Below, piece by piece: positions 21,066 to 32,837 of a DNA stretch of 64,000 bases; positions within the stretch are counted from its first letter, which is position 1, and the number at the start of each line of letters is the position of its first letter. The translations under genes and the position numbers were made by a program. Below the pieces are notes generated by a model, which was not told the origin of the DNA, did no database searches, and worked only from the letters and a program-made list of their open reading frames with translations. Origin of the DNA: Brachypterus glaber. Lineage: Eukaryota > Arthropoda > Insecta > Coleoptera > Kateretidae. The stretch is from assembly GCA_958510825.1 (NCBI GenBank), contig OY294051.1, forward strand, positions 31,065,667 to 31,129,666. Direction: 5' to 3'.

Positions 21066-23653
21066 CTTGGGTTAAAAAAAATTCGAACCAAAAGTTAAGG
21101 TTGGATCCTTGTAGTAATCGGTTTGGAGATAATATATCCACCAACAGCCAAATCCAGAAAATTCGCTTTTGGCAGATAATGGTAACTCTTCTTTGAAGAG
21201 GTACATCTTTTACACCAATGATAATAGAAAACTGTTCAAGTGTATTTAGTTAGTATTTTTGACGCAGATTTTAAATATCTTTTCAAAATTAAGCTATCAT
21301 TTTTGTTTACAGAGAAAAACGTTCTTAAAAAAATGTAAAATTGAAATTTAGGGCACTTTTAAGCATTTTTATTTATTACATTTTAGCAAATATAATACTT
21401 TCGACTAAACCTGAATAAATTTCATGTTTTTAACTAAATATATACGCTACTAACAGTTAAAAATATTATTTTTTTCTGAACTTAAGAACCTGAAAAAGTA
21501 ACTGCTATTTTTACAGTATCATTGATGAAATTACGGTCTGTTGGGTAGTGTCCTTTTTTAAAGCAGTGGTTCTCAATAAGTTAAGTTTTATTTATATAAA
21601 ACTCTGACAAACCCATCTTTGTTTTAAGTAATGATTTAAAATATGTGTAGCCAGCATAGACTATTGTCTAAAGTTTTTTTTATTTATTAATACATGTATT
21701 GCAATAAGATTAAATATTTTATTTTAATTTAAATTTATTTTTTTCCATTTTTTATTAAATATAATTTAACGTTAGTTATTATGTTTTATATTTTAACATC
21801 TTATAAAATAATAATATATTTTGTTTGGCACAGTAGTTTTTGCAAATTAAAGCATAATAATTTTATTTAAAAAAAATCGTTTTATTGTCTGTATATCTTT
21901 ATTTTTTTAATATAATTATTACAAATCCAAGCAATATACCCATACTTGTAAGTTATATTTTACATCAGGTAACTCTCTGAATAAGCATTTTGGAGAAGAC
22001 TTTCTAGTCCTTCAGCTGATCAGAGAGGGTGAAATAAAACGGTGATCACTAACTGATTTGTGATAATTTATTAGACTAGAAATTCATTTATATTCAATTT
22101 ACATTCTGACTATTTCCTAAATCTACACGTTCTGACATTGGGGATATATATTTATTTTCCCTAATGTTTCCTCGGCTTCCTCGTATTTTAAATTCAATTC
22201 AATTCGTTTATTCATTTTTAGAATGTATACAAATACGCATAAATAAGTCAAAAGTCAGCAATGAAATTGGAAAATGGAGACAAAAAATTATAATATGGTT
22301 AAACACAACTGTATGTATTATATTTTACCGATTATTAATAATAAATTACATTTTTCGTATTGTTGCTTAACATAGTGGGTTCGAACAGATTTTAATAGGC
22401 AGGCTCGCCAGATACTACTACTTATATTTAAACATCATACAATTCAATACAAATGGGGTTGTGAGGAAACAGAGTACCTTTCAAGTCACTGCGACCAATG
22501 AGATCTATTGTGAATCCCCTTCATAATTTAATCTACATATAACTTTAGGCTTCCCAAGAAGGCCAAAAGTATTTTTGGGGCTACTTGGGATATATCTGCA
22601 GATTTTGGATATACCTGTTCGATATAGAAGCTTTTTGCAAACAATGACTTTGCAAAAGCAGATAATGTGTTCGGCCTTTTCTGGTGCTTCTGAGCATATA
22701 CAGCAGGTGTCAATTTTTAAGCGTTATCTTAGAGGGCAATGACTGGTTTTTATTTCCGGAATGCTGAGTTCACTTTTCTTGTTTTTCAGGTTCATATTTT
22801 ATAAATATTTTGGCCTGTCTTAAGTTTTGGTCTTTACAATATCGAACTATGATTTTGGTTTCCCATTTTTTGGTAGACTTTACCAGGTGGCTTTTGTTAA
22901 AGGTTTAGGGCCAGTAAATTGAGTGCATGCCCCTTCTCTAGCACGAAAGTCTGTTGCCTCATTGCCTTCAACACCCTCGTGTCCTAGCACCCTCATTTTG
23001 TTGAGAGTTTCGCATCATTCCCAAACAAGTACACATTTGGTATCATAGTGCCGTGGTTCCCTAGAACCGCCGCCGGATGGAGGAACTATATTCAATGTTC
23101 TAAACCGTTTTATAACCACTGATTTACTTATTCCATAAAATGATTTAAAAAGTCAAACTTTGAAGGATTGCAATTTTCACACTACTCAACAAAATAAAAT
23201 ATTATCAAAATCAATCGATTTTTCTAAAGGTTCCCAAATTTAAAATGGTTAATAAATTAAGTTCTAATTAGAATTTTTATTAAGTTAAAGAAACAGATTT
23301 TCTTCATTTATACTTTAGAGTCATATATTTACTAAAATTAAATAAAAGTAAATGCTTAAAAGTACCCTAAATTTCAATTTTCCATTTTTTTATTTATGTT
23401 TTTCTCCGTAACAAAAATAGATAGCTTACTTTTGAAAAGATATTTGGAATCTGCGTCAAAAATACTAACTAAATACACTTGAACAGGTTTCTATTATCAT
23501 TGGTGTAAAAGATGTACCTCTTCAAAGAAGAGTTACCATTATCTGCCAAAAGCGAATTTTCTGGATTTGGCTGTTGGTGGATATATTATCTCCAAACCGA
23601 TTACTACAAGGATCCAACCTTAACTTTTGGTTCGAATTTTTTTTAACCCAAGC
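21066..23653. mobile_element. Large inverted-repeat element, 2.6 kb
   Basis: Arms of about 350 bp (21066-21420 and 23300-23653) are reverse complements. They start TTGGGTTAAAAAAAATTCGA and include TCCAACCTTAACTTTTGGTT and GGTACATCTTTTACACCAAT. The interior holds a jockey-type fragment (22436-23010) and AT-rich DNA but no transposase. It interrupts the retrotransposon fragment at its left. No target duplication is obvious. Confidence 0.82.
22436..23010 (-). pseudogene. Non-LTR retrotransposon RNase H and C-terminal fragment
   Basis: The minus strand starts KMRVLGHEGVEGNEATDFRA near 23000, the GHxGxxGNExAD signature of the RNase H domain. After several stops come SHCPLR, CCICSEAPEKAEHIICFCK and a 3' UTR (GACCAATGAGATCTATTG near 22493-22510) shared with 2960-3289. 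Many stops and shifts show that it is dead. Confidence 0.8.
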
Positions 23654-23744
23654 GAGCTCGGGGACAACTGTGTAGGGCTTTCAACTGCATGAAAAAATAA
23701 TATGTAATATAAGTGGACTAAAATCATTTTAAACGTTAATAACT
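23654..23744. other. Short unassigned spacer
   Basis: Nothing is recognised. Confidence 0.5.
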
Positions 23745-24042
23745 TATAAAGAACTTTCACTTTCGGGTTTAGACCGTGTTAATGGATTTTCACTTTCCGA
23801 CGTTTCGTCTCTTACTACTAGAGACATCTTCAGGGATTAATCTGAAACTGTTTCAGATTAATCCCTGAAGATGTCTCTAGTAGTAAGAGACGAAACGTCG
23901 GAAAGTGAAAATCCATTAACACGGTCTAAACCCGAAACTGTTTCAGATTAATCCCTGAAGATGTCTCTAGTAGTAAGAGACGAAACGTCGGAAAGTGAAA
24001 ATCCATTAACACGGTCTAAACCCGAAAGTGAAAGTTCTTTAT
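23745..24042. repeat. Perfect palindrome plus 90-bp tandem duplication with ribozyme-like core
   Basis: Positions 23761-23848 and 23850-23937 are exact reverse complements (88-bp arms, 1-base centre). The right arm (23848-23937) is repeated exactly at 23938-24027. The outer flank AAAGAACTTTCAC (23748-23760) pairs with the flank after the second copy. Each right arm contains CTGAAGA, a GTCTC/GAGAC hairpin, GAAAC and GTC in the order of a hammerhead ribozyme. Confidence 0.85.
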
Positions 24043-24360
24043 ATCTTAATGGCCGTGAAAGCTTAAAATCTAAAAAACGTTAATAACTTATTAATAATAC
24101 GTAATGCAATTATTTAGCATTAATACATAAAGTGTGTTTGAAATTAAAAAATACATATTTATTGCATAGCGTATTTACAGAAAAACAATTGAATGAAATT
24201 ACCTATTATTATTTCATCAATCAATCAATTACTTTGAATATAATTATTAATAAATAATTATAAATAGGAATCTAGTCAGTAAAATTTGAAATCTACTATG
24301 AAATCAAGCAAAAATATCCCAAGCCCAATTTTTTTTAGTCAATTTGATTATACTCTATTA

Positions 24361-25515
24361 TACCGGGTGTCCCAACTCTATTTACCCAGCCATTTTCTCT
24401 TAAACTAAAAGAGATAATCAAGTTCTGGGAAAACCTTCTTAAATAAGACAACTTAAACTATCTTTTAGCATATATCTGATACTTTTAGCTCTTGTGGGTA
24501 GAGGGTCATTTTTTAAATGGAAAGGGGGGTCGTGTGATACATAATTTTAAAGCTAATAAAATTTTCCATTTAACTATATATTTTTAATTTTTATAAATAT
24601 TTTTTTTTGGGTTTAAAATAGGGTTGAAAATGGGTATTTTTGTCAAAATTACTCTAAACCCAGACAGCACATGATATCTTAAAGACGTCTTTTTTAGATC
24701 TTAATTATGTCTGGACGCCTAAAGACATAAAAAGGATATCTTATGGACTTCTTTGTAAGGATGTTTAAAAGATATCTGATTATGATGTCTATAAGATGTC
24801 TTTTAAGTATCGGTACAAGACGTCTTAACTTCGATACTCATCGCTAAAAATAAATTAACCACAATCAACTATTAAAAAAATTACCATTTTCTTAAAGATC
24901 TTTTTTTGAAAAACGAAAAAAAATTAAAAAAATTCAAAAAAGAAATTTTCAAAAAAAAAACTGAAAAAAAAAAAAAATAAAAAAAATAAAGAAAAAATAC
25001 ATTTTTTTAACATCTTTTTTTGACAAACAAATTACCTCTCATTCTAATTCTTATTACGCTTTTTATATCAATACGACCGTACCTAGCAACGTAAATGGGA
25101 GGGGGTATTATGTTGTAAAGTCGCCTGCGCAAGGCGCCAGTAAGGCGTCTTTAAAAAGATGTCTTAAAGACGTTACCTTTTGTAACCTACGACGTCGTTA
25201 AGACGTCTTTAAGATGCATATACGGCGAAAACCGACGTTTTTAAGACGTCTTGAATGACGATTGATCATTTTGGACCCCCACCCCCCTCCTGTAACGCTA
25301 TTTTCCTATAACATTAACATGGGCGTAACACTCCAAAATGACCCCCACGTAATACTTGAAGGTTCCCTAAGCGCCAATTTTTCAAAAATTTAGGTTTTTA
25401 TTGCAGACCGTAGGATATCAAAATCTGCACCATGGACTACCAACAGTAAAAAAAAAAAATTGGCGCTTAGTTTAAAAGTTAAGAGAGGGGGTTGACTTTT
25501 GGACAGCTCTGTATA
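24361..25515. mobile_element. Fold-back element with a GACGTC-rich MITE in its middle
   Basis: The left part (TACCGGGTGTCCCAACTC ... GTCGTGTGATACATAATTTT) and right part (AAAGTTAAGAGAGGGGGTTG ... GACAGCTCTGTA) are the two ends of the family seen complete at 43356-43931. MITE copy D sits between them. A smaller hairpin, CTAAGCGCCAATTTTTC facing its complement, lies at about 25367-25470. Confidence 0.55.
24659..25262. mobile_element. GACGTC-rich MITE, copy D (3' truncated)
   Basis: It starts CCCAGACAGCACATG and follows copy C closely, but breaks off after TTGAATGACGA, lacking the last ~60 bp and the right terminus. Confidence 0.88.
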
Positions 25516-27629
25516 TCTGCACGGCTTGCACGGCATTTGAGTACCAACCTATATATTATATTTAATATAAAAATTAAAATTTTAGTACTCTAAATAATTT
25601 ATATAAATTATTTAGTACAACATTGTCATAAATCCTTACTTTAAAGGTAAATATTTATACGTTTTTATCTCATCTTAATAATTGTTAACAATCTGTTATA
25701 ATTATGATGAGAATATTTTAATTTTTAATAAATATTTACTTTACCTTGATTTGTTTTAAAATAAACAAGACTTGATAAAATTTTTATGTAAATACAGAAC
25801 TGTTAATCCTGTAAATTATGTGTTTATGGTCGTAAAAAAAATAGAGTACATGACTTATGTAGAAATGGTAGCATTTTACACTCATTTTCAGTTGCTACTG
25901 TTTCTACACTAATTAATTTAGTAATATTATTTTTAAAAGGCTTAAACGCCGTTAAATTATTTTTTTTATGTTTCTTTTTTACTTTATCCTAAAGAGAAAA
26001 TATTGTAACTGCTTAAATCGGCTTAAATTATCTTATTATTTTTTTTAATTCGTAAAGAAATGTAAAAAAATATATAATTTCTTTTCCGCCTATCGCTCTG
26101 CGTGCCTGTCCATATGTCTGTCGGCCTGTGTGTCGGTTTATCTGTCAAACTGATACTCTTCGGGACATTGTCAATCTGTGAATAAGAATACTTTTGCCCC
26201 TTGTAACCTAAAGGGTTCAATTTTTTACCCGGAATTCGTTAAATATAGTTCGGTAGGAGTTGTATATAAATAATATCTATAGAAGCCTTCTATAAGCAGG
26301 TCTCCAAGGGGGGTTTTAGGGGGGTAATGTGTTTAACAAGCTGTGTTTGGTCGAAGAATGGTTTCTGGGGATTTTAACTTATTTATTATTTTTTGTGTTT
26401 AATTCTTTTTATTTTCAAAACAAAATTTTTAGGTTTATTCGACACCGATATTTCTTTTAAAATATAGAAGGTTAATTTCTGAATATGGATCAACCTGTTG
26501 AATATTTTAATCTGATTTTTTTCATTCTCTATAATTAAGTAGTTTAATGACTGGTTGAACGAGTGGGTAAAAGAATACAAAATCATAATGAACAATATAA
26601 GTACACTTATTACAACATCATGTAAGTATAAAAATTAATGTATGAGTAGCACACTTTCAAAAAGTAATCCATTTACCTACTTGTATAGTAAGGTCTGCTT
26701 CGGTAGTCTTCGGATCCTTAATAAACAGTACCCGCCGTATTTCTAGTTATAGTCCAGTCTTCAAGTTAATAAAAGAGGCTTTACCTGGAAGTAATTCAGG
26801 GAGTTTAGATTTTTGGTTTATTGGGTAGGGTCTAAGGCCGCAAATAAACAATTTTGCAACATTGAACTCGATTTGGAACTGTCATTTTTTAACGTATTTT
26901 TCACAAAAAATGGACGTTTTAAAATATCTCAATATCGATGCATCCTAGCACAAAAAACGTTTGATATGAAAATAAAGAGGACCAAATCTCCAACATTTTT
27001 TGTTTCGTGTATTTTTTTGTACTAGCTAATTCACCGCCTTAAACGTTACACTGTAGGGTTTTAGATTTTTCTTTATAACTTGATTAGGAAGGTTTTTTTT
27101 TTTAATGCTTAATACAATGGTGATTCAATCGAAAATCGGTTTACTCGAGATAATGGGGCACAAATGTGTGAATTATTTAAAAAAAATAATTTTAGGTAAG
27201 TTAAAAAGAAAGTGCCAGATAGATTTTTTTAATTTTCACCCAAAATGTTCTAAGGGGCATGCTTAACCGACGATAAAGAACAATTTTGGTTTTTCGAAAA
27301 CAAAAATTAGTTATTAAAATTTTCTACCAGGAGGGAAAGCTTCTTTCAGAGGTGAGGTCCTTTTTTTCCACCAGGGGTAAATCTTTTTTCCAGGCAGAGG
27401 TAAGTATCTTTTTTTTTGTTAAGCTTTTTTTAGAGGCGAGGACCATTTATTTAGGACTTTTATTTACTTGGGGGCTCCTACATGTCACAAATCTCACGAG
27501 TCTCGGGCTGTCCAGTCCGACACTGATTTTACCGTCTTAAAATCAGTCCAGAAGACCTAATTTTCTGGATAGAAAAATCAGAAAAATATGGTTGTTTAGG
27601 CAGCAGTCACCTATTTAACAAAAGATTTA
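25516..27629. other. AT-rich intergenic DNA
   Basis: No gene is supported. A diverged CTGTC-rich stretch (26100-26150) may belong to the GTCTGT family. ORFs at 26.4, 26.8 and 27.3 kb show no recognisable domain. Confidence 0.5.
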
Positions 27630-28275
27630 ATCACGTCAGAGCAAAAGAAGGCTCCTGCGAGTCGAGAGGAAAAAGGAGACTGAAATATTTTTAAGGGCAA
27701 AAGCGAAACAAATGCTGCGGTCCTACCAGGGGCGGATTTATTTCACTTTAAGGGGGGGGCATCCATAAGGAAAAAAATTGGGCTTTCGCCAAAAATATAA
27801 TTTTGAAGGTATTTCTATGCTAATATATCTCGCTGGGGGGGGACATGGCCCCCCCTAAATCCGCCCATGGGTCCTACGATAAAATGTCCTATTTGCAAAA
27901 AACGGATTTTCTGTTCTATGCATTTTTAAGATCAAGGATACCAGACAGAGGCGTAACCAGGTCCAAATTTTGGGGGGGCTTGAGCCCCTAAAAAAATAGT
28001 CAAGTTTTTAAGTTTGTCTGTCTGTGAGACTTTTATAGTTTGATTTGGGGGGGCTTAGAAAAATTTGGGGGGGGGGGGCTAAGCCCCCCTAAGCCCCCCT
28101 CGTTACGCCTATGATATCAGAAATGAATAAAAACGAAAATCCGTTTTTTTTTTTGCAGATAGGTATTTTTTCGTAGAACGGCAGAATTTGTCTCGCCTTT
28201 GCCCTTAACAATATTTTAGTCTCTTTTTTCCTCTCGACTCACAGGAGCGCCTTTTTTACTCTGACGTGCTCATTT
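27630..28275. repeat. Three nested G-run hairpin elements
   Basis: Outer arms: GAGGAAAAAGGAGACTGAAA (about 27668) and its mirror (about 28210-28240). The left part holds a second hairpin whose ends are GGGGCGGATTTAT (27728) and TAAATCCGCCC (about 27865). The centre holds a third with GGCGTAACCAGG (27951) and, inverted, CGTTACGCC (about 28100). The second and third carry runs of 7-13 G or C next to their ends. Confidence 0.75.
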
Positions 28276-28922
28276 GATACAGGGAATACCATGAAATAAA
28301 TTTACCTTTGATTTACCCATAAAAAACTTTTTCCCAGAAAAATTAACTCGTTTACTTTTTAAAATTAAACACTCCGTGCGTATTTTACTCCAGAGAGCGT
28401 GCTTAAATAATACTTATACCACCCATTCATAAAAAAATGATCGTAGTAGGTACTTCATAGTACGCCAAAACAACTGAATCCTGCACGGTGACAAAATACG
28501 ATCTCAAGTACACGAAGGATAAATCTATGCGGATCTATCGGTTTCTATAAGGATAATATAGTATTTTTTGTGCTAAAGTGATAAATTAATAAATTGTGTT
28601 GTGTTTGTGACGTTTTTTGTTTTTACATAATTTAAGGTTAGTTGATTTATTTGATAATTAGTTGATAAATACATGTGCAAATATTGTCAACATTGTTTGA
28701 TATTTAAAACAGTGTTTTTTTTTATGTTTTTCTGCTAATTAATTGATTTTATCAATATTTATATAAAAGTAGCTGCTAATGATCAAACAAAAAATATTAA
28801 TTAATAATTTTAATCAATTGTTTAATTTAAATTTCAACAATTCTCTATTAGCAGCTTTATATATATTAAAGACTCTTCTTAAGACACTAAATTTTCAAAA
28901 TTATTTACCATTAATTTCTTAC
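28276..28922. other. Unassigned AT-rich DNA
   Basis: No gene or repeat landmark is identified. Confidence 0.5.
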
Positions 28923-29180
28923 CACACTGATAAAAAGGATTTATTTGGATATGGCCAATTAAATTATTTGGTTGTGAGTAATAAATTTTATTTGAGTCAA
29001 ATAAATATTTAGTTCCTGTAAACAAATATTTTAATTTCAAAATGATTTATTAATGGGAACAAAATAGTTTATTTGACAGAATTAAAATTTATTACTCATA
29101 ACCAAATAATTCAACTGGCCATATCCAACCAAATATTTTATTGACACAAATAAACTGTTTTATCAGTGCATAAACAATTA
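28923..29180. repeat. Fold-back element, 0.26 kb
   Basis: CACTGATAAAAAGGATTTAT, GGATATGGCCAATTAAATTA and TTGTGAGTAATAAATTT in the left arm (28923-29010) recur inverted in the right arm (29085-29178). The 77-codon ORF in the left arm is an artefact. Confidence 0.75.
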
Positions 29181-29395
29181 AAAATTATTTTGAGAGAAAA
29201 ATAAAAACTAATTAAGAAATTTTTACATTTTTTAATACTTAAGTTAGTTTTTACTTTCATTGACTCCCATGTCTTACACACATGTTCTTTAAATGACCCA
29301 AATTTGATAGGTTTACTAAAAGCATCATCACAAAATTTTTGGATTAACTGACTGACTGACAGACAGAATTTTAGAATATATGGTGCATTTAATTC

Positions 29396-29580
29396 ATCGC
29401 GCAAATCATTACCGGGTACATAGTTCATTAGTTCATTACCGCGCAGACATTGACGAGCAAAAATTACGGCGCACGATTATAACCGCGTATAATTTTTACC
29501 GCGCAAATTAAATTCCGCATACATACATTTTTCCGCTAATAAATTATTACCACGCACAATTATTCGCGTATATATTGTTA
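29396..29580. repeat. ACCGCG-motif cluster, left part
   Basis: A degenerate word of the type ATTACCGCGCAAAT recurs at short spacing, unusual in this AT-rich context (ATCGCGCAAATCATTACCG, TTACCGCGCAGAC, AACCGCGTATAA, TACCGCGCAAATT). A similar cluster lies at 32033-32110, on the other side of the Tc1/mariner insertion. Confidence 0.55.
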
Positions 29581-29824
29581 CCAAAACAAAAAAAAAAAAC
29601 AACCAAACTAAAAAAAAACAAAAACCTAAATAAAAAAAACGAAAACAAAAAACTATACTGAAACAAAAAAAAACAGCCAAAAATTAAAGCCAGCCAAAAA
29701 AATAAAAAACTAACAAAAAAACAAAATCAAAGAAAACCAACACTTTCAAGCCAAAACTAAACAATAAAAATAAATAGGTTATACCGCATTTCTCTATACT
29801 ATATTTCTTTATATACCTGATATA

Positions 29825-31790
29825 CAGTGTGTCCCCGGATCGACTTGACAATACCACAAAATGACCATTTTTTTTTGAATTAAGAAAAATTACTTTGGGA
29901 CTTTGCCCTGCTTGCTTAAAAACTAATTTTTGTCAAAATAAAATTTTGAAAAATTATAGGTGGCGCCAGATATCAGTGAAAGAGTAAAAAGTTTTCAGGT
30001 AAACTTACCTTTCCGTAACAGATATAAAAAAAAGTTATTTAAAAAATAGATTTATAATCAAAAATAGGAGCCGCATGTCAAATTGTTATAATTTTAACTC
30101 ATAATAATTTTTTTTATTAAAAAAAATGTATCACTGAAAACTTCGCTATAGTCAAGTACTATATATACGTACTAATTGTTTTTGTCAAAGTTTGACATTA
30201 GTGTTTAATTAAAAACATAGTTAAGAGAAAAATAAGATTAAAAATGCTTACAAAAGAACAAAAAATTTTCATTGTTCAGTGCTATGGTTTAGGTCAAGTT
30301 TCCTTACAATATGTAAGAGATTCATTTATTGAACAATTTGGCATTGAAATATCTAGACAAAGTATCCACAATGTATTAAAACTGGTAGTATCAATGATAT
30401 TAAAAAAAAGAAAAAGAAACTAGACTAGGACGATGCCGCCACAATAATTGCCCTGCAGTCTGTAGAGGAAGATGCCAAAATGGCTCTAAGAAAAAGATCT
30501 TCTGAGTTGGGTATAAGTAAAAGCCACCTCCAAAGAATATACAAAGAAAATGAAATAAAACCTTATAAAATTCAATTTAGGCATAAACTTAAAGATGGGG
30601 ATGAGGGAAGAAGGCTACTTTTTTGTTTAACTATTGGTGAAAGAATATTAGAAAACAGAAATTTTCATAAATTTATAGTATTTTCGGATAAATCAACATT
30701 TACTACAAATGGTGTTGTTAGTTCTCAAAATTGTAGGTATTGGAGCAGGGATAATCCAAATTTTGTTATTAGTAGAGATAATCAATATTATAAAAAAGTT
30801 AATGTTTGGTGCGCTATAAGTTACGAAAGAATTATTGGACCATATTTTTTTGACACTAAACTTAACAGATTTATGTATTTAAACATGCTTCAGCAATACT
30901 TTTTGGCAGAAATGGAAGACGTTAATTTAAATTTTTGGAGAAATTTTTATTTTCAGCAAAATGGGTGTCCGGTCCACACTTCCGAAATGGTTACACAATG
31001 GTGTAATGAAACTTTTGGTCAAAAGTGGATAGGTGGAAACGGGCCCATCTTGTGGCCAGCACGATCCCCGGACATTACACCAATGGATTTTTATTTTTGG
31101 GGAAATTTGAAACAAAACGTTTATAAAAGAAACTTTGGAAATAATTTAAATATGCTTAAAGAAGCTATAAGAGAAGAGATAAGAAATATTGGAAGGGAGG
31201 AAATACAAAATGTTTATAAAGAATTTAAAAGAAGAATAGAGAAATGTGCGGAAAATGGCGGTGGATATGTAGAATTTCAATAAATTAATAAAAATATACG
31301 AATTGCTAGAATTACCTTTTGTATTGTTTACTGTTTAAAAAATAATAAATAGGTACTTAAAATTAAAGTAACATTTAAATAATAAATTGTTAAAATATTT
31401 CAGTGTCTGACACTCAGGTAGTTTGATCTTATCTATGCAGTTAGTACGTAACATATAGTATTTCACTACTGTCAAGTTTCCAGTGTTTGATTTTTTTTAA
31501 ATAAAAAATTTTATGAAGTAAAAGTATTAAATTTTGGTATGCGGCTCTTATTTTTTATTATAAATATATTTTTTAAATAACTTTTTGTTGTATCTTTTAC
31601 GGAAAGGTAACTTTACCTGAAAAATTTTTACTCTTTCACTGATATCTGGCGCCACCTACAATTTTTCAAAATATTATTTTGACAAAAATTAATTGTTGAG
31701 CAAGCAGGGCAAAATCCCAAAAAAGCTTTTCTTAATTCGAAAAAAAAGGGTAATTTTTTGGTATTGTCAAGTCGATCCGGGGACACACTG
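29825..31790 (+). mobile_element. Tc1/mariner-class transposon with ~260-bp TIRs
   Basis: It begins CAGTGTGTCCCCGGATCGAC and ends in the exact complement GGGGACACACTG. TA flanks both sides (29823-29824, 31791-31792), the standard target duplication of this superfamily. The inverted arms run inward about 260 bp (to about 30085 and from 31530) with small differences such as GGTAAACTTACC versus GGTAACTTTACC. A broken transposase lies between. Confidence 0.92.
30244..31283 (+). pseudogene. Tc1/mariner-class transposase (broken)
   Basis: The frame from ATG 30244 gives an HTH part (MLTKEQKIFIVQCYGLGQVS, later FGIEISRQSIHNVLK). It then needs a shift near 30380 and crosses a TAG near 30420 before DDAATIIALQSVEEDAK joins the 267-codon ORF at 30480. 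That ORF has the second HTH (SELGISKSHLQRIY), then the catalytic region: FSDKSTF (first Asp), FQQNGCPVHTS where the family usually has FQQDGxxxH (second Asp replaced by Asn), and WPARSPDITPMDFYFWG (third acidic position, Asp). Thirty-six residues separate the second and third positions. The DDE enzyme cuts and joins transposon ends. The Asn, the frameshift and the stop make this copy inactive. Confidence 0.88.
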
Positions 31791-32222
31791 TACGTCAACG
31801 TAAACATAGTGCGCTATGGCGATTCGAAAAACAGAGTTGCTTTAGGGCATATCCACAAGCTCTCATAACAACATAGTACATAAGAATGCGATGCCGTGAT
31901 TGCCTTGATGTGCCGCCATGTATCTTGTAAGCCAATCACGGCACCGCATTCTTATGTTTTTGTTCTTATGCAAGCTTCTGCCTATCCATGGATAGGCCTT
32001 TATCTAACTACATGGGAGGCAAATACAGGTAAATACCGCGTCTACGCGGTACCAAATCTGCGCTGAAATGATTTACGTGGTAATGACTGCGAGGAGATGA
32101 TTTACGCGCTAAAAGAAGATTCTATAGGTGTCCTCCTTTTATAGAAATTAAACAAACTATTATTTTTGCTACCTAGCTCAAATCTAAGGCAGGTAGAATT
32201 AATTTTAACAATTCATGATAAT
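31791..32222. other. Spacer with hairpin and second ACCGCG cluster
   Basis: CATAAGAATGCGATGCCGTG (about 31880) faces its near-complement (about 31938-31958), giving a hairpin with ~29-bp arms. At 32033-32110 words such as TACCGCGTCTACGCGGTACC and GATTTACGCGCTAAA recur, matching the cluster at 29396-29580. The Tc1/mariner element probably jumped into one motif-rich element. Confidence 0.55.
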
Positions 32223-32837
32223 ACACGGTGCATGTTTGGGGGTATTTTTTGTTTTGTTCGAAACCCTGAAATTCCTTTATCATTCGATAGTACCGTCCAT
32301 TTATATGATTTTCAGCGAAAATTAAAAAAAATGTACCGACCGCTTCGTTTTTTATTAAAAAAAATAATAAATGCTAATCGAGCTGCGAAGAGCAAAACAA
32401 GCCGTGAACATATGTAATGCTACGAATTCCATTATATACTATTCACAGTATATTACATTTTTCCAATTATTAAAAAAAATAAATAAAAAAAATTCAACAT
32501 TTTTTTTAATTTGTTTTTCCTTTTTCTCAAAAAGAAAAAAAAAATGTTGAAATTTTTTTTTTAAGTTTTTTTTATTTATTTTTTAATAATTGAAAAAATG
32601 CAATATACCCACTTACTGTGAATAGTATATAATGGAATGAGTAGGATTACATATGTTCACGGCTTGTTTTACTCTTCGCAGCTCGTTTAGCATTTATTTT
32701 TTTAATAAAAATCGAAGCGCTCGGTAGATTTTTTTAATTTTCGCTGAAAATCATATAAATGGACGGTACTATCGAATGGTAAAGAAATTTCAGGGTTTCG
32801 AAAAAAAAACAAAAAATACCCCCAAAAAAGCACCGTG
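32223..32837. repeat. Large fold-back element, 0.6 kb
   Basis: Outer ends CACGGTGCATGTTTGGGGG and, inverted, CCCCCAAAAAAGCACCGTG. Further in, GGACGGTACTATCGAATG, ATGTTCACGGCTTG and ACTGTGAATAGTATAT appear mirrored. Arms are about 300 bp with a homopolymer loop near 32530. Half copies occur near 745-830 and 2250-2290. Confidence 0.85.

Noticed and set aside
29477..29680. Phe/Leu-rich membrane-like protein on the minus strand
   Set aside because: Translation of an A/C homopolymer-rich stretch; composition artefact.
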